Shown in pieces: positions 60,626 to 64,000 of a DNA stretch of 64,000 bases. The position numbers and the translations under genes are program-made. The notes beneath the pieces were generated by a model. The model was given only the letters and a program-made list of their open reading frames with translations. It searched no databases and was not told the origin of the DNA. Position 1 is the stretch's first letter. Each line of letters starts with the position of its first letter. The stretch is from assembly GCF_002952775.1 (NCBI RefSeq), contig NZ_CP025066.1:372001-436000 (forward strand). Reading direction: 5' to 3'. The DNA comes from Halalkaliarchaeum desulfuricum. Its GTDB lineage: Archaea; Halobacteriota; Halobacteria; Halobacteriales; Haloferacaceae.

Positions 60626-61765
60626 CTACCGTTCCGCAAGCGGCGGATACGACCGGTCGAGTTCGCCGACGTACCGTGCCCGCGGGCGGATCAGTCGGTT
60701 GTCCTCGTACTGTTCGAGCACGTGAGCGATCCAGCCGCCGACCCGTGAGATCGCGAAGATCGGGGTGTACAGGTCGATCGGGATCCCCATCTGGTAGTAC
60801 GTCGTCGCCGAGTAGAAGTCGACGTTCGGCGGGATCCCCTTCTGTTCGGCCATGTACTCCTCGATCGCGACGCTCATCTCGTACCACCTGGTGTCGCCTG
60901 CCGCCTCGCCGAGTTCCTCGCTTTTCCCCCCGAGGATCTTCGCCCGCGGATCCTTCACGTCGTACACACGGTGACCAAACCCGGCGACCCGCTCCCCGCG
61001 GTCGAGCGCGTCATCGACCCAGTCAACCGGATTCATAGCAGAGTCGTCGACCTCTTTCAACATCCGCATCACGTTGGCGTTCGCACCACCGTGAAGGCTC
61101 CCCGACAGCGTCCCGATCGCCGATGTCACTGCGGCGTGAATGTCAGCGAGCGTGGAGGCGGTCACCATCGCCGAGAACGTCGAGGCGTTGAGGCCGTGAT
61201 CCGCGTGCAACACCAGTGCCATGTCGAACGTCTCCGATAGCACCGCGTCGGGAACCTCGCCGTTGAGCATGTACAGGAAGTTCTCGGCGTGATCCATCTC
61301 CGGATCGGGGTCGACCGGCCCGTCGCCGTCCCGGAGCCGCTTGAACGCCGCAAGCGCCGTCGGCATCTTCGCGGTGATCCGCTTGCCCTTCCGGAGGTTC
61401 GCCTCGAGGTCGGTCACCGCCGTTTCGTCCGCGTCTTCGTCAGCTGCCGAAAGTGACGACGTTATCGTCCGGAGCGCAGCCATCGGCTCCTCCCGCTGGT
61501 CGGCAAGCTCGCGAACGACGTCCATCGTCCCCGGCGCGAGGGAACGCTGGGTGGCCATCTCATCGGAGAACCGTTCGAGCTGTGCGGTTGTAGGTAATTC
61601 GCCGTGCCACAGGAGATACAGCACCTCTTCGTAGCTCGCCTCCCGCGCGAGATCCTCGATCGCGTAGCCCCGATAGACGAGTTTCCCGGCCTCGCCATCG
61701 ATGTAGCTCAGCTCCGACTCCGCGACGAGGACGCCTTCCAGCCCCGGTCGTAACTCCTCGGACAT
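60626..61765 (-). CDS. citZ: Citrate synthase
   Basis: The 379-residue enzyme condenses acetyl-CoA and oxaloacetate. Catalytic motifs are LHADHGLNASTFSAMV (histidine), GFGHRVYDVKDPRA (histidine) and PPNVDFYSA (aspartate). HGGANANVM is also seen. The start MSEELRPGLEG gives the normal family N-terminus. It is the TCA-cycle enzyme of a small archaeal-type. The thiolase gene upstream could supply related acyl-CoA chemistry, though 128 bases separate them. Confidence 0.95.
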   Translation of the reverse strand: MSEELRPGLEGVLVAESELSYIDGEAGKLVYRGYAIEDLAREASYEEVLYLLWHGELPTTAQLERFSDEMATQRSLAPGTMDVVRELADQREEPMAALRTITSSLSAADEDADETAVTDLEANLRKGKRITAKMPTALAAFKRLRDGDGPVDPDPEMDHAENFLYMLNGEVPDAVLSETFDMALVLHADHGLNASTFSAMVTASTLADIHAAVTSAIGTLSGSLHGGANANVMRMLKEVDDSAMNPVDWVDDALDRGERVAGFGHRVYDVKDPRAKILGGKSEELGEAAGDTRWYEMSVAIEEYMAEQKGIPPNVDFYSATTYYQMGIPIDLYTPIFAISRVGGWIAHVLEQYEDNRLIRPRARYVGELDRSYPPLAER

Positions 61766-61893
61766 GACGTAGAGATTCACAGACAGGGGGAAAAACATTG
61801 CCGTTGGACAGCCGATTCAACGGCTCGTCAAAGCTGTTTTCGTCGATCGACGAACAAAGTAAGAGCGTGAGAGAACCGCTGGCTGGAGGGCGG

Positions 61894-63036
61894 CTATCGC
61901 GAGAACTCGATGGCCGCACCCTGGCCGAAGCCCACACACAGCGTCGCCAGCCCCCGGTCAGCGTCGCGTTTCAGCATCTCGTGGATGAGGGTCACAGGCA
62001 GGCGCGCCCCGGAGGCGCCTAACGGATGTCCGATTGCGATCGCTCCGCCGTTGACGTTGAACTTTGCTTCGTCGATCCCGAGTTCGCGCCGGGAGTACTC
62101 ACACTGGGAGGCGAACGCTTCGTTGAGTTCGACCAGGTCGTAGTCGTCGATCTCCCGTCCCGCGCGCTCGAGCAGGTTTCTGGTGGCGGGAACTGGACCG
62201 ATACCCATCACGGTCGGATCGACGCCGGCGACGGCATTGCTGCCGATCTCGGCGAGGACGTCGAGGCCGTGGTCCTCGGCGAAGGCGCGGCTGGTCACCA
62301 GAAGCGACGCCGCGCCGTCGGAGATCTGCGAGGAGTTGGCCGCCGTGACGGTGCCGTCGCCCGTAAACGCCGGCGGAAGCTCCGAAATCGTCTCGACGTC
62401 GGTGTCCGGGCGGATCCCCTCGTCCTCGTCGATCAGGCCGTCGTCGGTCTCGACGGGGACGATCTCGTCGTCGAACCGCCCGGATTCGGTCGCCTCCGCC
62501 GCGCGGTGGTGGCTGCGAACCGCGTACTCGTCTTGCGCCTCCCGGCTCACGCCGTACTCCTCGGCGACTTTCTCTGCGGTCATCCCCATCTGGAGCTGGA
62601 ACACGTTGTATTTGTTCGACAGCTCCGGGTGGAGATGCTGGTAGGAGTCGCCGTCCATCGGGACCCGAGTCATGTTCTCGGCGCCGCCGACGAGCACGCA
62701 GTCGCGGTTGCCCGCGCCGATCGCATCGCCCGCGCTGACGATCGCCTGCATCGAGGAGGCACACCATCGGTTGATCGTGGTCGCGGGGGTCCCTTCCCCG
62801 AGCTCCGAGAGGAGCGCGATCACGCGCGCGACGTTGTTGTCCTGTTCCTTGCGCTGCTGGGCGATCCCCCACATCAGGTCGTCGATCTGGTCGGCCGACA
62901 GTCCCGTCTCCGCGAGCACGTGATCGATCAGCGTGACCGACAGGTCCTCCGTTCTGGTCTCCGCGAACACGCCGTCCTCCCGTCCCTGGGGGGTTCGGTA
63001 CGCCGCCGCAACGACCGGTGTGGTATCGTCACTCAT
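61894..63036 (-). CDS. Acetyl-CoA C-acetyltransferase / thiolase
   Basis: The 380-residue enzyme has the thiolase motifs: nucleophilic cysteine in NRWCASSMQAI, NEAFASQ, GGAIAIGHPLGASGAR and the second cysteine in CVGFGQGAA. It makes or cleaves acetoacetyl-CoA or longer 3-oxoacyl-CoA. The complete cysteine pair and catalytic histidine suggest an active enzyme, unlike the SCP-x-type archaeal thiolases that lack the last cysteine. It is transcribed toward citrate synthase. Confidence 0.93.
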   Translation of the reverse strand: MSDDTTPVVAAAYRTPQGREDGVFAETRTEDLSVTLIDHVLAETGLSADQIDDLMWGIAQQRKEQDNNVARVIALLSELGEGTPATTINRWCASSMQAIVSAGDAIGAGNRDCVLVGGAENMTRVPMDGDSYQHLHPELSNKYNVFQLQMGMTAEKVAEEYGVSREAQDEYAVRSHHRAAEATESGRFDDEIVPVETDDGLIDEDEGIRPDTDVETISELPPAFTGDGTVTAANSSQISDGAASLLVTSRAFAEDHGLDVLAEIGSNAVAGVDPTVMGIGPVPATRNLLERAGREIDDYDLVELNEAFASQCEYSRRELGIDEAKFNVNGGAIAIGHPLGASGARLPVTLIHEMLKRDADRGLATLCVGFGQGAAIEFSR

Positions 63037-63321
63037 GTACGGGGGAGTCGTCCCTCACGGTCTTAAAGAGGGATGGAACGTGAAGGAATGGAAAACGAGT
63101 TTTCGATTTAGTCGGCGACGGACGCTATCAACGTGAGTGAGAGGGATCTATCGGTTATCGGTACGTCATGTCCGCCGAGAGCGACACCGATCCGCGAACC
63201 GGCAATTTTCTCGTGCTCAAATATGATATTTGAAAACTCGGTCGATAGACTAATGTTAATGCTATCACCAGTTGAGAGCACTCGATAGCCTTATCGATTC
63301 CAAAAAAACGGTCGTCGTGGA
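63037..63321. promoter_or_regulatory. Divergent promoter region between thiolase and response regulator
   Basis: The 285-base gap holds AT-rich patches at 63200-63260 and 63280-63310, but no recognisable gene. Its main feature is the palindrome at 63217-63233. A promoter for each flanking gene is expected here. Confidence 0.5.
63217..63233. promoter_or_regulatory. Perfect 17-base palindrome
   Basis: TCAAATATGATATTTGA is an exact inverted repeat with eight-base arms and one central base, in the gap before the response regulator gene (89 bases from its start) and 181 bases from the thiolase start. It looks like a strong operator for a dimeric regulator. No matching factor is known to me. Confidence 0.55.
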
Positions 63322-63915
63322 ATGCAGGGGACTATGAAAGAACACGGACCGGAGAGAGATAGCGATTATCGACTGCTGGTGGTCGACGACCAGACGGCGA
63401 TCCGCGACCTGCTGGAACATCGGCTCGAAACCGAGGGATTCGACGTCGAGACGGTGTCCGACGGACGGTCGGCGCTAGATCAACTCCGCGAGGAGGGGAC
63501 CGCCTTTGATGCCGTCGTGCTCGACGTTTCGATGCCGAACATGGACGGCTTCGAGACGCTCCGCCGGATCCAGAACCTGGACCGCCCGCCGCTCACGATG
63601 ATGGTGAGCGGGCGCAAAAGCGAACGCGAACAGATACGGGCGTTCGAACTCGGAGCCGTCGACTACGTGACGAAACCGTTCAAACCACGCGTGCTCGTCG
63701 TTCGACTCGAAAGTCATCTGGATCGCTACTGGGGGAACGCGCCGGGCTCGGACGGGGACTCGACGGCGCGAAAAGCGACGGAGGAAGAGACAACGGCGAA
63801 GACAACATCAGCGGCGGAAACAGGCTCCGAACCGGAAACAGACGCCGAAACAGAGGACAGTGAGGGAGACGACTGGCCAGGCTCCTGGACACCCGGAGTG
63901 GAGGGCGACCAATGA
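63322..63915 (+). CDS. Response regulator with receiver domain only
   Basis: The 197-residue protein has a receiver domain at residues about 15-135: acidic pocket in LLVVDDQTAIRD, phosphoacceptor aspartate in VVLDVSMPNMDGF (about residue 68), a serine in MMVSGRK and the lysine in VTKPFKP. A long acidic, low-complexity tail follows and ends PGVEGDQ. It has no output domain, so it may act by protein contacts. An alternative ATG lies at 63334. The next gene overlaps its stop (ATGA). Confidence 0.88.
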   Translation: MQGTMKEHGPERDSDYRLLVVDDQTAIRDLLEHRLETEGFDVETVSDGRSALDQLREEGTAFDAVVLDVSMPNMDGFETLRRIQNLDRPPLTMMVSGRKSEREQIRAFELGAVDYVTKPFKPRVLVVRLESHLDRYWGNAPGSDGDSTARKATEEETTAKTTSAAETGSEPETDAETEDSEGDDWPGSWTPGVEGDQ

Positions 63916-64000
63916 CGCTGATATCGGCGACAGATGCGCCGGCGGCTGGGGTGCCGGCGACAGGGACCCCGACGCCAGTCGTTCCCGCACAGGCGCTAGA
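63912..64000 (+). CDS. Start of an unidentified gene, cut by the window end
   Basis: The ATG overlaps the response regulator stop, so the gene is coupled to it. Only about 30 residues are visible, rich in alanine, proline and threonine (GVPATGTPTPVVPAQ). This resembles a disordered linker or a region before a membrane or sensor domain. A signalling protein is plausible given its neighbour, but nothing can be assigned. Confidence 0.55.
   Translation, partial: MTLISATDAPAAGVPATGTPTPVVPAQAL

Overview
The window is from a halophilic archaeon (class Halobacteria). The proteins are strongly acidic and the codons GC-rich. Lipoprotein and secretion signals are twin-arginine type (SRR or RSRR). Many genes have a TATA-like box about 25-35 bases before the start codon and little or no leader. 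Several families are known mainly from haloarchaea: HalOD1, Bat-type HTH, DUF7344, DUF7544, DUF5783, DUF5789 and DUF5806. These DUF names are from memory. No rRNA, tRNA, CRISPR array or intact insertion sequence was seen.

Layout. 1-7.6 kb: end of purL, argF, a COG2403 GTPase, an orphan Fe(III)-type ABC ATPase behind an iron-box-like palindrome, a DUF7344 regulator, an F420-type oxidoreductase and a photolyase that diverge across a palindrome. 7.6-16 kb: an accessory locus with a complete Fe(III)-family ABC importer (permease, binding protein, ATPase), three cytoplasmic paralogues of the 4,5-dihydroxyphthalate decarboxylase family and a flavin reductase. Two related palindromes sit at its two key promoter regions, so it looks like one uptake-and-conversion system of unknown substrate. 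16-21.8 kb: small orphan ORFs, a Bat-type regulator, a 1119-residue protein holding two complete histidine kinases, and a HalOD1 protein. 21.8-27 kb: a tungsten-type aldehyde ferredoxin oxidoreductase and a complete polar amino acid ABC importer. 27-41.2 kb: mainly housekeeping genes (heme A synthase homologue, adenylate kinase, lipA, pdhA-pdhB-pdhC-lpd, uvrA), plus a degenerate M24 peptidase homologue.

41.4-56.8 kb carries arsenic resistance in two parts around a housekeeping stretch (stress protein, PrsW, SepF, a secreted subtilase, a sugar dehydrogenase, NifU). The first part is arsR-acr3. The second, all on the minus strand, holds arsD-arsA-YlbF plus a tiny protein, an M20 peptidase, a two-cluster ferredoxin, an ArsP-like permease, a thioredoxin-fold protein, a second ArsR and a decayed arsC. 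ArsD would hand As(III) to the tandem ATPase ArsA and Acr3 would export it. The ferredoxin, permease and thioredoxin-fold protein look like a second, redox-linked efflux module. Two adjacent small proteins end in paired cysteines, a feature expected for As(III) or Fe-S binding.

56.9-64 kb returns to ordinary genes: two alpha/beta hydrolases, conserved haloarchaeal proteins, citrate synthase, a thiolase and a response regulator preceded by a perfect 17-base palindrome. The most promising leads are the decarboxylase-family locus, the arsenic island with its Cys-Cys-tailed proteins, and the double histidine kinase.
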